From Erysipelotrichaceae bacterium (GTDB lineage Bacteria; Bacillota_I; Bacilli_A; Erysipelotrichales; Erysipelotrichaceae), in NCBI GenBank assembly GCA_030531215.1, contig JAUNNY010000005.1, positions 1 to 64,000 on the forward strand: a DNA stretch of 64,000 nt. The letters run 5' to 3'. Shown in pieces: positions 26,525 to 36,366 of the stretch. The notes below the pieces were generated by a model. It made no database searches, had not been told where the DNA came from, and saw only the letters and a list, made by a program, of their open reading frames with translations. Made by a program: the position numbers and the translations under genes. Position 1 is the stretch's first letter. Each line of letters starts with the position of its first letter.

Positions 26525-29069
26525 ATTAAAAACAGAATATCTAATTAATCCCATTGGCGTTGATTTTACTAGTCCAAGATTTTTTTGGAATTGTGAAGAT
26601 GGGAAGAAACAAACCGCATATCATATATTAGTAAAAAACGAAAGCAATGATGCTGTATGGGATAGTGGCAAAGTTGTCTCAAATAAAATGTTTGCGGACT
26701 ATGAAGGTGAACAAATCGAATATAAACAAAGATATACATGGTATGTAGAACTATATGATGAAAACGATAAAATAGGAGAACAAAATTCAGCTTATTTTGA
26801 AACAGGCCTTAAGCCAAATGAAAAATGGCCTGCCAAATGGATTTGTGGCAATTACAAAGTAAATAAAAATAAACGTTATCCTGTAGATTATTTCAAAAAA
26901 GAATTTGAAACAAGCAATATTAAAAAAGCTAGACTTTACATTACTGCTTGTGGACTTTATTGTTCGTATATAAACAATAACAAAGTTGGTGATGCTATAT
27001 TATCTCCAGGAATCACTGATTATCGAAAAAGGATTCAATATCAGACATATGATGTAACAAATTTACTTCACGATGGAGCAAATGTTTTAAGCGTCGAATT
27101 AGCTGACGGTTGGTATAGAGGAAGTTGTGGTGCTTGGGGCATTAGAAACCAATATGGAACAGAGACAAAATTTATATCAGTATTAGAAATCACAAAAGAA
27201 GATAATACTTCACAAACGATTGTAAGTGATAATTCTTGGTCTTGGTCTAATGACGGTGAACTTCGATTTGCGGACAACAAAGATGGTGAAATTATAGATG
27301 CTAATCTAAAGCCATCGTTTACTAATAATGCAAAAGTTACTAACCATAATGTTATTCCTTCTTGTTCTAACAACAATGTAATCAAAGAACACGAACATTT
27401 TATACCGGAATTAATTATTACTCCTTCGAATAAGAAAGTCCTAGATTTCAAACAAAACTATGCTGGTTATATCTCTTTCAAAATAAATGCGAAGTTTGGA
27501 CAAAAAATAAACATGTTATTTGGTGAAATGTTGGATGACAATGGAGAATTTACGCAAAGCAACATTCAATTAGTAAGTAAGAAAAAAACAACACCATTAC
27601 AAAAAATAGAATATATATGTAAGGATGGAATGAATGAATATAAAACTAAATTTGCGATATTTGGATACCGATATGTATTAGTTGAAACTGATGTTGCATT
27701 TAAACCAGAAGATTTTGTTGGTATAGCTTTGTATACCGATATGGAAGCAACATCAAGTTTTGAAAGTTCTAATGAATTATTAAACCAATTTGTAAAAAAT
27801 ACTATTTGGTCAACAAAATCAAATAGCGCAGATTTACCAACAGATTGTCCAACAAGAGAAAGGCACGGATGGACAGGAGATGCACAAATCTTTGCTGACA
27901 CTTTTAGTTATTTATTTGATTCAATGTCTTTTGAAAAGAAATATTTAAATGATATTTATGATTGGCAAAAAGATAACGGGAAATTACCACATATAGCTCC
28001 AGAAGGTGGGTCTGATTTTTATATGTATGGTATGAATGGCTCTGTTGGTTGGGCAGATGCAGGAATAATAATTCCATATGTCTTATGGAAAAAATATAAT
28101 GATAATCGCATCTTAAAACAATATATAAAAGGCATGGAAAGATATATTGATTTTATGGAATCTCGAGCTGGTAAGTTTTATATTACAGCAGAATATACTC
28201 ATCTACACGGCCAAGATAGAAAGTATCTTATAAATTGTGGGCAGTCATATGGCGAATGGGCAGAACCTAGTGATGTTCATATAATGAAATGGACCGATTG
28301 TGCCATTCCTCATCCCGAATCATCAACAGCCTATACTGTTTACATGCTAGATTTGATGAATGAAATAGAAACAGAATTAGGAAATAACAATAAAGCAAAA
28401 TCATATAAAGACTTTGCGGACAAATGTCGCAATTCATATCAAGCGTTAATTAATAAAAATAAAAAATATACTATAGATACTGATAGACAAGCTAGTTTGG
28501 TTAGACCATTAGCCTTTAATTTATTGACTGAAGAAGAAAAACAATTTGCAAGAAATAGGTTGATAAAAGCATTAGATAATTATGGTTGGAGAATAGGAAC
28601 AGGATTTTTATCAACACCACTAATTTTATATGTATTATCAGATATCAGTACAGAATATGCCTATAAATTACTAGAAAACACAAAGTGTCCAGGATGGTTA
28701 AATATGGCAAAAGACAATTCAACAACCATCTGGGAAGCATGGGAAGGTAAAGATACCGTTAATGGCGGTATTGCCAGTCTTAACCATTATTCTAAAGGTG
28801 CTGTATGTGGTTGGCTGTTCAATAAGATGTGTGGTATCAATGTAAAAACAAATAATCATTTTGAGATTAAACCTTTACCTGGTGGTAATTTTAAATATGC
28901 TCAAGCAACTTATGATAGTGTATATGGTAGAGTAACCAGTAGATGGGAAAAGATTAATAACGAATACGAATACGAGATTACAATCCCGTGTAACTGTACA
29001 GCAGAAATTATATTGCCAAGTGGGAAAAAATATATACAAGAATCAACAAAGGAGGTCTACAAAGACTAA
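26511..29069 (+). CDS. GH78 alpha-L-rhamnosidase
   Basis: 852 aa, no signal peptide, cytoplasmic. The N-terminus (YLINPIGVDFTSPRFFW) and two beta-sandwich domains are followed by an (alpha/alpha)6 barrel. The GH78 hallmark DLPTDCPTRERHGWTGDAQ lies near residue 443 and contains catalytic acidic residues. TTIWEAWEG and LNHYSKGAVCGWL further along are also typical. It removes terminal rhamnose from glycosides or rhamnogalacturonan pieces brought in by the upstream symporter. It overlaps that gene by 14 bases. Confidence 0.93.
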   Translation: MKASRLKTEYLINPIGVDFTSPRFFWNCEDGKKQTAYHILVKNESNDAVWDSGKVVSNKMFADYEGEQIEYKQRYTWYVELYDENDKIGEQNSAYFETGLKPNEKWPAKWICGNYKVNKNKRYPVDYFKKEFETSNIKKARLYITACGLYCSYINNNKVGDAILSPGITDYRKRIQYQTYDVTNLLHDGANVLSVELADGWYRGSCGAWGIRNQYGTETKFISVLEITKEDNTSQTIVSDNSWSWSNDGELRFADNKDGEIIDANLKPSFTNNAKVTNHNVIPSCSNNNVIKEHEHFIPELIITPSNKKVLDFKQNYAGYISFKINAKFGQKINMLFGEMLDDNGEFTQSNIQLVSKKKTTPLQKIEYICKDGMNEYKTKFAIFGYRYVLVETDVAFKPEDFVGIALYTDMEATSSFESSNELLNQFVKNTIWSTKSNSADLPTDCPTRERHGWTGDAQIFADTFSYLFDSMSFEKKYLNDIYDWQKDNGKLPHIAPEGGSDFYMYGMNGSVGWADAGIIIPYVLWKKYNDNRILKQYIKGMERYIDFMESRAGKFYITAEYTHLHGQDRKYLINCGQSYGEWAEPSDVHIMKWTDCAIPHPESSTAYTVYMLDLMNEIETELGNNNKAKSYKDFADKCRNSYQALINKNKKYTIDTDRQASLVRPLAFNLLTEEEKQFARNRLIKALDNYGWRIGTGFLSTPLILYVLSDISTEYAYKLLENTKCPGWLNMAKDNSTTIWEAWEGKDTVNGGIASLNHYSKGAVCGWLFNKMCGINVKTNNHFEIKPLPGGNFKYAQATYDSVYGRVTSRWEKINNEYEYEITIPCNCTAEIILPSGKKYIQESTKEVYKD

Positions 29070-29071
29070 TT

Positions 29072-31423
29072 ATGGATGCGAAAGATATAGTAAAAAAGAT
29101 GAAATTGGAAGACAAGATATCTTTATGTACTGGTAAAGATTATTGGCAAACAAAAGATTTTGAACAATATGGTATTCCATCTGTATTTATGTGTGACGGC
29201 CCAAATGGATTAAGAAAGCAAGATGGTGGTTTACATAAAGAAAATTTAGGAATAAACGATTCTGAAAAAGCAACATGTTATCCAGCTGCATGTACGATGT
29301 CTAATTCATGGAACATCAAACTAGAAAATGAATTAGGTGTGCGCATAGCTAAAGAAGCAAAGAACCAAAAGGTTGGAATGGTTTTGGGTCCTGGTATAAA
29401 TATCAAGAGAAATCCTCTATGTGGCAGAAATTTTGAATATTTTTCTGAAGATCCTGTTCTAGCCGGAAAGATGGGAGCAGGATTTATAAATGGTATCCAA
29501 TCTGAAGGGGTATCATGTTCTTTAAAACATTTTGCTTGTAACAGTCAGGAGAATAATCGCTTTACATCTAGCGGTGTAATTGATGATAGAACCTTAAACG
29601 AAATATATTTAAAAGGTTTTGAAATAGCGGTTAAACAAGCAAAACCAAAATGTGTAATGAGCAGTTACCCTAAAGTTAATGGTGTATATAGTTCTGACAA
29701 TAAAAAATTATTAAATGATATTTTAAGAGATCAATGGGGATTTGATGGAATCGTCGTAACAGACTGGGGCGGTATGAATAATAGGATCGCCGCAATGGAA
29801 GCAGGAAACGATTTAATGATGCCTGGTGGCTCTGACTATATGGAGAAAGAATTAATTAAGGCTGTAAAGGATAAAAAACTTGATGAAAAATATATAGATA
29901 GATGTTGTGAAAGAATAATTGATTTTGTTTTATGCCAAGCAAAATTGTTGGAAAAGGAGCATGATGCTGACTATGATAGTAATCATGAGTTTGCATTAAA
30001 AGCAGCACAAGATGGTGCAGTTTTATTAAAAAATGATAATCACTTGCTTCCTATTCAAGAAGAAGAAAAGGTATTGATAGTTGGAACAATGGCTAAAAAT
30101 ATCAGATACCAAGGAGCAGGAAGTTCGCATGTAAACGCAACGAGAATTGATCAACCAATTGATTATTTTAAAAATTATGAATTTGTTCCTGGATGTGATG
30201 AATTTGGTGATACAAATAATGAACTATTAAATGAAATAGAAACAAAAGCTAAAGAAGTTAACACAATAATTGTGTTTGCAGGTCTACCAAATAGGTATGA
30301 ATCAGAAGGATATGATAGAGATAATTTATACATGCCTCAAGGACACATCGACATGATTAATAGGGCTCATGAAACGGGCAAAAATGTTGTAGTTGTTTTG
30401 TCTTGTGGTTGCGTAGTTGACTGTAGTTGGCAAGATAAAGCTGATGCTATTTTATATATGGGATTAGGTGGTCAAGCGGTAGGCCAAGCTGTTTGCAATC
30501 TTCTTTATGGCAAGGTTAATCCATCAGGCAAACTAAGTGAAACATGGCCACTAAATTATGAAGATGTTCCAAATAGTCCTTTTTACAATAAACAAGTTGA
30601 CGCATTATATAAAGAAAGTATTTATGTAGGTTATCGTTATTTTGATTCTGCAAGAAAAGAAGTGAGATATCCATTTGGTTATGGATTAAGTTACAGCAAT
30701 TTTATATATAAAGATATCAAACTAGATAACAACATTATTAAAATAACAATTGAAAACAATAGTGATTATGATGGAAGCGAAATAGCGCAGCTATATGTTT
30801 CGCAAATTAATTCATCAATTTTTAAACCAATAAAAGAATTAAAAGATTTCACAAAAGTATTTATTCCTTCTCATCAGGAAAGAGAAATTCAATTTGAAAT
30901 CAAAGATGATTTCTTTACTACTTATGATGATGGTTGGGTTAAATGTAAAGGTAAATACAACATATTAATTGGCAGTAGTTCTAGAAATATTCATAAGTCA
31001 TTTGAAATAGATGTAGACGGACAAGAATTAACAAACAAAGAATATATAAAGGGTAGTTGGTATGAAACCTTAACCGGAAATATTGATGATGATATTTGGA
31101 TGAAAATGCTTGGTTATCAATATAAACCTACAACTCTTAAGAAAGGTGAATTTACTTTAGAAAATTCTATTATGCAGATGAAGGATTATTCTTTGGTAAT
31201 GAAAATGATGTATAGGATTATTGAAAAGACAATCGCAAAGAGCTATGGCGGCAAAGTAGACTATAATAATCCAGAATTTAGAATGATGGTTATGGCATCA
31301 GCCGCATCACCATTAAGAACGACGATGATATCCGGACAAATTAGAGGTGGTCTATTCCCTGGATTACTTGAAATGGCAAACGGTCATTATATCAAAGGCA
31401 TTATTACTATGATTAAAAATTAG
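29072..31423 (+). CDS. GH3 beta-glucosidase-type enzyme
   Basis: 783 aa, no signal peptide. The barrel begins with MCDGPNGLRKQ and has the nucleophile D231 in GIVVTDWGG; KHFACNSQE (152-160) is conserved. The alpha/beta sandwich follows, then a fibronectin-like C-terminal domain. An extra 100 residues after residue 680, ending GHYIKGIITMIKN, are hydrophobic in part. It starts three bases after the rhamnosidase. Its AAAGGAGG Shine-Dalgarno at 29048-29055 is unusually far (16 bases) from the ATG, so translational coupling may matter. It would cleave beta-glucosides after rhamnose removal. Confidence 0.92.
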   Translation: MDAKDIVKKMKLEDKISLCTGKDYWQTKDFEQYGIPSVFMCDGPNGLRKQDGGLHKENLGINDSEKATCYPAACTMSNSWNIKLENELGVRIAKEAKNQKVGMVLGPGINIKRNPLCGRNFEYFSEDPVLAGKMGAGFINGIQSEGVSCSLKHFACNSQENNRFTSSGVIDDRTLNEIYLKGFEIAVKQAKPKCVMSSYPKVNGVYSSDNKKLLNDILRDQWGFDGIVVTDWGGMNNRIAAMEAGNDLMMPGGSDYMEKELIKAVKDKKLDEKYIDRCCERIIDFVLCQAKLLEKEHDADYDSNHEFALKAAQDGAVLLKNDNHLLPIQEEEKVLIVGTMAKNIRYQGAGSSHVNATRIDQPIDYFKNYEFVPGCDEFGDTNNELLNEIETKAKEVNTIIVFAGLPNRYESEGYDRDNLYMPQGHIDMINRAHETGKNVVVVLSCGCVVDCSWQDKADAILYMGLGGQAVGQAVCNLLYGKVNPSGKLSETWPLNYEDVPNSPFYNKQVDALYKESIYVGYRYFDSARKEVRYPFGYGLSYSNFIYKDIKLDNNIIKITIENNSDYDGSEIAQLYVSQINSSIFKPIKELKDFTKVFIPSHQEREIQFEIKDDFFTTYDDGWVKCKGKYNILIGSSSRNIHKSFEIDVDGQELTNKEYIKGSWYETLTGNIDDDIWMKMLGYQYKPTTLKKGEFTLENSIMQMKDYSLVMKMMYRIIEKTIAKSYGGKVDYNNPEFRMMVMASAASPLRTTMISGQIRGGLFPGLLEMANGHYIKGIITMIKN

Positions 31424-31452
31424 AAGATATAATTTCGTGTTGGAGAAAGAGA

Positions 31453-32193
31453 ATGGAAAAAGATTTATACGATCAAATTTTTAGAAGAAAGTCATATCAT
31501 ACATTTAGAGAAAGAAGTAACGAAGCAATCACGCAATCAGAAATTGAGGATATATATGATGCATATAAGTCTTTTGATAAATTATTCGATATAAAGACAG
31601 ATATCAAAATAGAAAAAGATAATAATGGATCCATTATCAGAAATTCAGAATATATCATTAAGATTTTTTCTGAAAAGAAAGATGGTTATCTTCAAAATGT
31701 TGGATATATAGGTGAACAATTAGATTTATATTTGTTTTCAAAAAATATTGGAGCATTGTGGTTTGGAATCGCAAAATCTAGTGAAGTATATAACGACTTA
31801 AACTATGTAATATTAATCGCGATTGCTAAGGTAGATAGCTACCGTAAAGATATGTTTAAAGCAAAAAGAAAAGATGTTGAAGAAATATGGTCTGGTGCAG
31901 ATTTGAATATCGCAAATATTGTAAGGTTTGCGCCAAGTGCATGTAATAGCCAACCATGGCATGTAGAAAACAAAGATAATAATTTATATGTTTATCGTAA
32001 ATCAAAATCAGGAAAAGTAGGAATCATGCCTAAGGATGCGTCCATCTTTTATAATCAAATAGATATAGGCATATTTATGTGTTTTCTTGAACTATGCTTG
32101 ATGCATGAAGAAATTATATTTGATAAAGAATTATTTAAAGATAATCAAGAATTTGATGCGCCACAATTAAATGCAATATATAAACTTAAATAA
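31453..32193 (+). CDS. Nitroreductase-like flavoprotein (TM1586 type)
   Basis: 246 aa. The start DQIFRRKSYHTFRER and the late motif RFAPSACNSQPWHVE are typical of nitroreductase-fold proteins of the TM1586 group, in which two half-repeats form a monomeric FMN-binding unit. It should use FMN and NAD(P)H to reduce a quinone, nitro compound or unknown substrate. It lies 29 bases after the GH3 gene with GAGAAAGAG as ribosome site. Its role in glycoside use, if any, could be reduction of a released aglycone; this is speculative. Confidence 0.8.
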   Translation: MEKDLYDQIFRRKSYHTFRERSNEAITQSEIEDIYDAYKSFDKLFDIKTDIKIEKDNNGSIIRNSEYIIKIFSEKKDGYLQNVGYIGEQLDLYLFSKNIGALWFGIAKSSEVYNDLNYVILIAIAKVDSYRKDMFKAKRKDVEEIWSGADLNIANIVRFAPSACNSQPWHVENKDNNLYVYRKSKSGKVGIMPKDASIFYNQIDIGIFMCFLELCLMHEEIIFDKELFKDNQEFDAPQLNAIYKLK

Positions 32194-32194
32194 A

Positions 32195-32695
32195 ATGAAC
32201 ATATCATCATTATCAAACAAATATAATGTCAGAAAATTAGATAGAGAAGATATACCCTCTATTCTTTCTTTATGTAAAGAAAATAAAATATACTATGATT
32301 ATTGTCCACCTATGGTAAATGAAGAATCTATTGTTGAAGATATGATAGCTTTACCAACTAATAAAACTATTGATGATAAATATTATGTTGGTTTCTTTGA
32401 TAAACATAAACTAATCGCCATATTAGATTTGATAGTCAAATACCCTAATGATGAAACATGCTTTATTGGTTTCTTTATGATGGACATCAATAAACAAAAT
32501 AATGGAATAGGAAGTGACATTATTAAGGATATATGTAATTATTTAAAGTCATTGAATTATAAGAAGATTAGATTGGCTTGGATTGAAGGAAATAAACAAG
32601 CAGAACATTTTTGGTATAAAAACGGTTTTAAAGATTTGTGTAACAAGAAAGATCAAAACAATAACAATGTTATAGAGGCACAAAAAGAAGTTTAA
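32195..32695 (+). CDS. GNAT-family acetyltransferase
   Basis: 166 aa. The fold's N-terminal part (VRKLDREDIPSILSLCKEN), core strands IAILDLIVKYP, and the acetyl-CoA loop NKQNNGIGSDIIKDI are seen, followed by AEHFWYKNGFKD. The substrate is unknown. The ATG at 32195, one base after the preceding stop, is preferred to 32171, which would overlap by 23 bases; neither has a good Shine-Dalgarno, so coupling is likely. Confidence 0.85.
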   Translation: MNISSLSNKYNVRKLDREDIPSILSLCKENKIYYDYCPPMVNEESIVEDMIALPTNKTIDDKYYVGFFDKHKLIAILDLIVKYPNDETCFIGFFMMDINKQNNGIGSDIIKDICNYLKSLNYKKIRLAWIEGNKQAEHFWYKNGFKDLCNKKDQNNNNVIEAQKEV

Positions 32696-32697
32696 GT

Positions 32698-32996
32698 ATG
32701 AATAATAATCGTATTTAGAATAAGTTTAGAACATTAATTGATTCTTATAATGATGTCTTAGTAGTAACTAGTGATAATCAATATTTTTATAAAAATAATC
32801 ATTAGAAGCAATTGTATATTTGATTAATAATTATTAAATGAATAAAAAAACTTATTATATTGGTGATAGATTGTTAAAGCAACTACTAGTAGAATATGTT
32901 TTAAAGTAATGAAGGTTTTTCACTTAATAAAAAGGATTATGATTATTGTATAAACAATCTAATTGACATACTAGATATTAAAGATAGAGGAGTACT
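32698..32996 (+). pseudogene. Decayed ORF remnant
   Basis: The 300 bases between the GNAT and acetyltransferase genes have no intact frame, but coding-like fragments in more than one frame follow each other. They begin at an ATG (32698): NKFRTLIDSYNDVLVV then NQYFYKNNH, later NKKTYYIGDRLLKQLL, and finally SLNKKDYDYCINNLIDIL reaching the next gene. They are broken by several in-frame stops and at least one frameshift. This looks like a degraded small protein gene of unknown identity. It could also be AT-rich spacer that reads open by chance. Confidence 0.35.
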
Positions 32997-33611
32997 ATGA
33001 AACAATATGAAAGAATGATAGCCGGATTAATATATGATCCTAGTGATGAAGAGATAGTAAAAGAGCAAGTTCCATATCAGGACAAGTTATGGGAATTTAA
33101 TAATCTAAAGCCTTCGCAAATAGAAGAAAAGACAAAGTATATGAAAGAGGTATTTGCGGAATGCGGAGAAAACAATTATATAGAAATTCCACTTCGTGCA
33201 AACTGGGGCGGACATCATGTTCATTTTGGAAGTAACATCTATGCAAACTATAATCTAACTCTAGTTGATGATGGACACATTTATGTTGGTGACAAAGTTC
33301 TATTTGGTCCTAATGTTACGATAGCTACTGCTAATCACCCAATAGAACCGTCTTTGCGTGGTAAGAATCTTCAATATAATAAAGATGTCCATATCGGAGA
33401 AAATGTATGGATTGGAAGTGGCGTAATGATTATGCCTGGTGTAAGTATAGGCAAAAATTCTGTCATTGGAGCAGGAAGCGTCGTGACTAAAGATATTCCT
33501 GATAATGTGATAGCTGTAGGTAACCCTTGTCGCATTTTAAGAGATATTGGAGAACACGACAAAGAATATTTCTATAAAGATGAAAAAATAGATTGGGAAA
33601 ACTTAAAATAA
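32997..33611 (+). CDS. Maltose/galactoside O-acetyltransferase (LacA type)
   Basis: 204 aa left-handed beta-helix acetyltransferase. The N-terminal helical cap (MKQYERMIAGLIYDPSDEE) is the Mac domain. Hexapeptide repeats follow, with GHIYVGDKVLFGPNVTI, a catalytic His in TANHPIEP, and IGKNSVIGAGSVVTKDIPDN. It transfers acetyl from acetyl-CoA to non-metabolised sugars, thought to aid their export. Shine-Dalgarno GGAG at about 32985-32989. It ends at a bidirectional terminator. Confidence 0.93.
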   Translation: MKQYERMIAGLIYDPSDEEIVKEQVPYQDKLWEFNNLKPSQIEEKTKYMKEVFAECGENNYIEIPLRANWGGHHVHFGSNIYANYNLTLVDDGHIYVGDKVLFGPNVTIATANHPIEPSLRGKNLQYNKDVHIGENVWIGSGVMIMPGVSIGKNSVIGAGSVVTKDIPDNVIAVGNPCRILRDIGEHDKEYFYKDEKIDWENLK

Positions 33612-33637
33612 ATCACGCTATAATGCGTGATTTATTT
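33610..33637. terminator. Bidirectional terminator
   Basis: AAATCACGC (33610-33618) pairs with GCGTGATTT (33625-33633) around TATAAT, overlapping the acetyltransferase stop and the 3' end of the minus-strand GH2 gene. T-rich sequence follows on the + strand. Confidence 0.75.
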
Positions 33638-35362
33638 TGGATTCTTAGAGAATATTTTATTGTATTCATCGATAGGCAGTTTCATATTACGTTCCATATC
33701 AACTAGACCATTAATCTCTTGCATAACATCGGAGAATTGTGTGTAGCAGTAGCCACAACTATATGTTAATGATAATACTGCATCTACATGTTGAGTTATT
33801 CTTTCTTTTAATTCTTCAGCACTTTTTGCATCTGAATTGTATCCCCAACTTTCATTATCGCTATTAATAGCAATGCCACCAAATTCACTTACTAAAATAG
33901 GTTTATTTTCTAATGGAGTGATAGTTTGAATTGGCCTATTCCACATACCCTTTCTAGAAATTTCTTCAAAACTACTATATTCTTTTTTAAACTGTTCTGG
34001 ATCAGCAAAGTATTGATGGAATCCATAGATATCAGTCTTGGCGGATAATTCCCAACCATCATTTGTTGAAATGATTCTTGACGGATCTATTGCTTTTGTA
34101 TATTCATATATTGCATTCGCAAATTGAATCTGTTCGGTGTTGCTATAAATTTTTCTAACACCCCAAGATTCATTAATAGGTACATAAGCAATTATCGATG
34201 GGTGATTATAGTTTTGCATAACTATTTCTTTCCATTGTCTAAAATTATTATCTATAGAATTCAAATTGAAACAGTATGAACTTGGCATTTCTAACCACAC
34301 CAATAGTCCAATACGGTCCGCGTGATAATAGAATAATGGATCTTCACATTTTTGATGCATTCTTACACCATTAAAGCCCATTTCTTTAATCATGGTTAAA
34401 TCTTTAATAATTGCTTCTTCATCTAATGGCGTAGTTAAGGAATCTTTCCAATATCCTTGCTGAAGGATTAAACGTTGATATATTGGTTTGTGATTTAAAT
34501 ATATATAATTATCTTTGATTTCTATTTTTCTTAGGCCAAAATATGAAGATACTTTATCAACGATATTATCATGATCGTATAGATAGAATTTAATATCATA
34601 TAAATTTGGTTTCTCAGGCGTCCAATAGGTTGTTTCATCAATATCATCTTCAGGTTTGATGGTTAAGGTTTCTTTTAGGTAATGATCATCATTAAGTGAA
34701 ATAGTATAGTTTTTAACTATATTATTTTTATAAATTATTTCAACATCTAATTTACCAGTGACTGGTTTAGATAAATTCATATCCAAAGAAATCGTATTAG
34801 TATCTATATCTGGAAGAATACGGAAATAATCAATATATGTTTTTCCTGTAAACTCTAACCAACATGTACGATGAATGCCGCTAGTTTCAGTATACCAACA
34901 ACGGTCTGGTTTATCTTTCCAATATTGTTTACCACGTGGTTTATCAGTATAACGATTATCAATTGCTTTTATGATAATTTTATTTTCTCCAGTATCTACA
35001 TAATCGGTTATATCAACATCAATTTGACTATAACCGCCTTCGTGGTCTTTAATATGTTTTCCATTTACATAGATTGAACAAAAACTATCAACTGCACCAA
35101 TTTTAAGTAAGATGGTATTTAGTAAATCTTCTTTGTTGATATTGATGCTTTTGCTATACCAAATGATCTCGTGATATTTTTGGACATTTATTCCACTAAG
35201 TTTGCTTTGATATGCGAAAGGAACATTTATTTTATAATCAGAAAAAATACCATTTATCTTTTCTAATTCTGTTGAAGAACTTTCATCATCAAAACAAAAA
35301 TTCCATTCACCATTTAACAATTTTATTTTTTCTCTTTTAAAATCAGGCCTTGGTATCATTGG
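33632..35362 (-). CDS. GH2 beta-glycosidase (galactosidase/glucuronidase type)
   Basis: 576 aa, no signal peptide. It has a jelly-roll sugar-binding domain (LNGEWNFCFDD), an immunoglobulin-like domain and an (alpha/beta)8 barrel. The acid/base Glu lies in VPINESWG and the nucleophile Glu in ILVSEFGG. The size fits beta-glucuronidase or a short beta-galactosidase. The start at 35362 is chosen because AAAGGAG lies eight bases upstream; it overlaps the AraC gene end by 7 bases, so the two are co-transcribed and the regulator probably controls it. Confidence 0.92.
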   Translation of the reverse strand, partial: PMIPRPDFKREKIKLLNGEWNFCFDDESSSTELEKINGIFSDYKINVPFAYQSKLSGINVQKYHEIIWYSKSININKEDLLNTILLKIGAVDSFCSIYVNGKHIKDHEGGYSQIDVDITDYVDTGENKIIIKAIDNRYTDKPRGKQYWKDKPDRCWYTETSGIHRTCWLEFTGKTYIDYFRILPDIDTNTISLDMNLSKPVTGKLDVEIIYKNNIVKNYTISLNDDHYLKETLTIKPEDDIDETTYWTPEKPNLYDIKFYLYDHDNIVDKVSSYFGLRKIEIKDNYIYLNHKPIYQRLILQQGYWKDSLTTPLDEEAIIKDLTMIKEMGFNGVRMHQKCEDPLFYYHADRIGLLVWLEMPSSYCFNLNSIDNNFRQWKEIVMQNYNHPSIIAYVPINESWGVRKIYSNTEQIQFANAIYEYTKAIDPSRIISTNDGWELSAKTDIYGFHQYFADPEQFKKEYSSFEEISRKGMWNRPIQTITPLENKPILVSEFGGIAINSDNESWGYNSDAKSAEELKERITQHVDAVLSLTYSCGYCYTQFSDVMQEINGLVDMERNMKLPIDEYNKIFSKNPK

Positions 35363-36216
35363 TTGGTCTCCTTTACATAACAATCTTCACGATATTCCTG
35401 AGGTGTTAATCCCACCATCTTTTTAAAAATTCTTGAGAAGTAACATTTGTCGTTAAAGCCGACGAATGATGCAATCTCTTTTGAAGAATAACTTGTTCTT
35501 TCTAACAATGTTTTTGCTTGATCGATTCTAGTTTTAAGTATGTAATCGCGTATTGTTATTTGTTTACACTGTCTAAATATTTTTGAGAAATAAGTTCTAT
35601 CCAAAGATATAAAGTTAGTTACATCTTCTACTGTTATAGGTAACATATAGTGCATCTTTATGTAAGAGACTGCTTTTTCAACATGTTCTTCTTGGATATT
35701 ATGGGCAATTCTACGATCCTCATTTATTGATTTATTTATTAAGGAGAATATTTCGAATAATGATGAAGTAATTGAATAACGATTAGCTTTGTTATTTTCG
35801 TTTATTAGTTTGATGCATTTTTCAATTTCTTCATGGATTGCGAGATTAGAGTTTATGTGCTGAACGCAATTATCTTTATTGAATCCTAGTTCATTGCATA
35901 TCTCGTCACTGTGTTCGCCAATAAAAGAAAACCACGAGAAGTGAAACGGATCCCAAGAATTAGTCTTGTAGCTTACAAGCGTATCTGGGTATATTATGAA
36001 GATAGAGCCAGGCTTAAGTTCGTAGCTCTTATTATTTGCGATATACGTACCAGAACCAGAAATGATGTAATGTACTAGATATTCGTGTCTTATGTGTGGT
36101 TCCATAGAAAAAGATGGGTTGCATATCTCAGTACCACAATATTTCAAGTCAATACCTTTGTTGTTGAAGCAAGTGTTAAACTCCTCAAGCTTCATTATTT
36201 CTACGGTGTTATCCAT
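35356..36216 (-). CDS. AraC-family regulator with cupin sensor
   Basis: 286 aa. The N-terminal half is a cupin-type arabinose-binding-like domain (HEYLVHYIISGSGTYIANN, then LKPGSIFIIYPDT). The C-terminal half holds two HTH motifs, the second ending CYFSRIFKKMVGLTPQEYR. This class senses a sugar and activates or represses adjacent genes. It is divergent from the sugar importer at 36367 and co-linear with GH2, so both are likely targets. Confidence 0.93.
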   Translation of the reverse strand: MDNTVEIMKLEEFNTCFNNKGIDLKYCGTEICNPSFSMEPHIRHEYLVHYIISGSGTYIANNKSYELKPGSIFIIYPDTLVSYKTNSWDPFHFSWFSFIGEHSDEICNELGFNKDNCVQHINSNLAIHEEIEKCIKLINENNKANRYSITSSLFEIFSLINKSINEDRRIAHNIQEEHVEKAVSYIKMHYMLPITVEDVTNFISLDRTYFSKIFRQCKQITIRDYILKTRIDQAKTLLERTSYSSKEIASFVGFNDKCYFSRIFKKMVGLTPQEYREDCYVKETNQ

Positions 36217-36287
36217 ATTTTTATTGTATTAATATTCAAAATTGGTTGGATACATTATATCAATAAAAACAACACCAGTCCAATAAA

Positions 36288-36301
36288 TGTATACGCTTTC
36301 A
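36288..36301 (+). promoter_or_regulatory. Candidate CcpA (cre) site
   Basis: TGTATACGCTTTCA fits the cre consensus TGWNANCGNTNWCA at 13 of 14 positions (T for A at position 5). It lies upstream of and next to the -35 region of the importer promoter, in the 150-bp divergent gap. It would link the importer to carbon catabolite control if the organism has CcpA. Confidence 0.5.
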
Positions 36302-36316
36302 AATTTACTATCAAAA

Positions 36317-36322
36317 TATAAT
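36317..36322 (+). promoter_or_regulatory. Candidate -10 box of the GH4/importer operon
   Basis: TATAAT 45 bases before the lipoprotein start. The hexamer 17 bases upstream (CGCTTT) is a poor -35 box, consistent with an activator-dependent promoter under the AraC regulator encoded divergently. Confidence 0.45.
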
Positions 36323-36366
36323 TTAGGTGTAGAGATATTCTACTTACTAGAATGAAAGGAATAATT

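Noticed and set aside
32171-32194. ATG at 32171 as start of the GNAT gene
   Set aside because: It overlaps the preceding gene by 23 bases without a ribosome site, and the GNAT fold begins after 32195.
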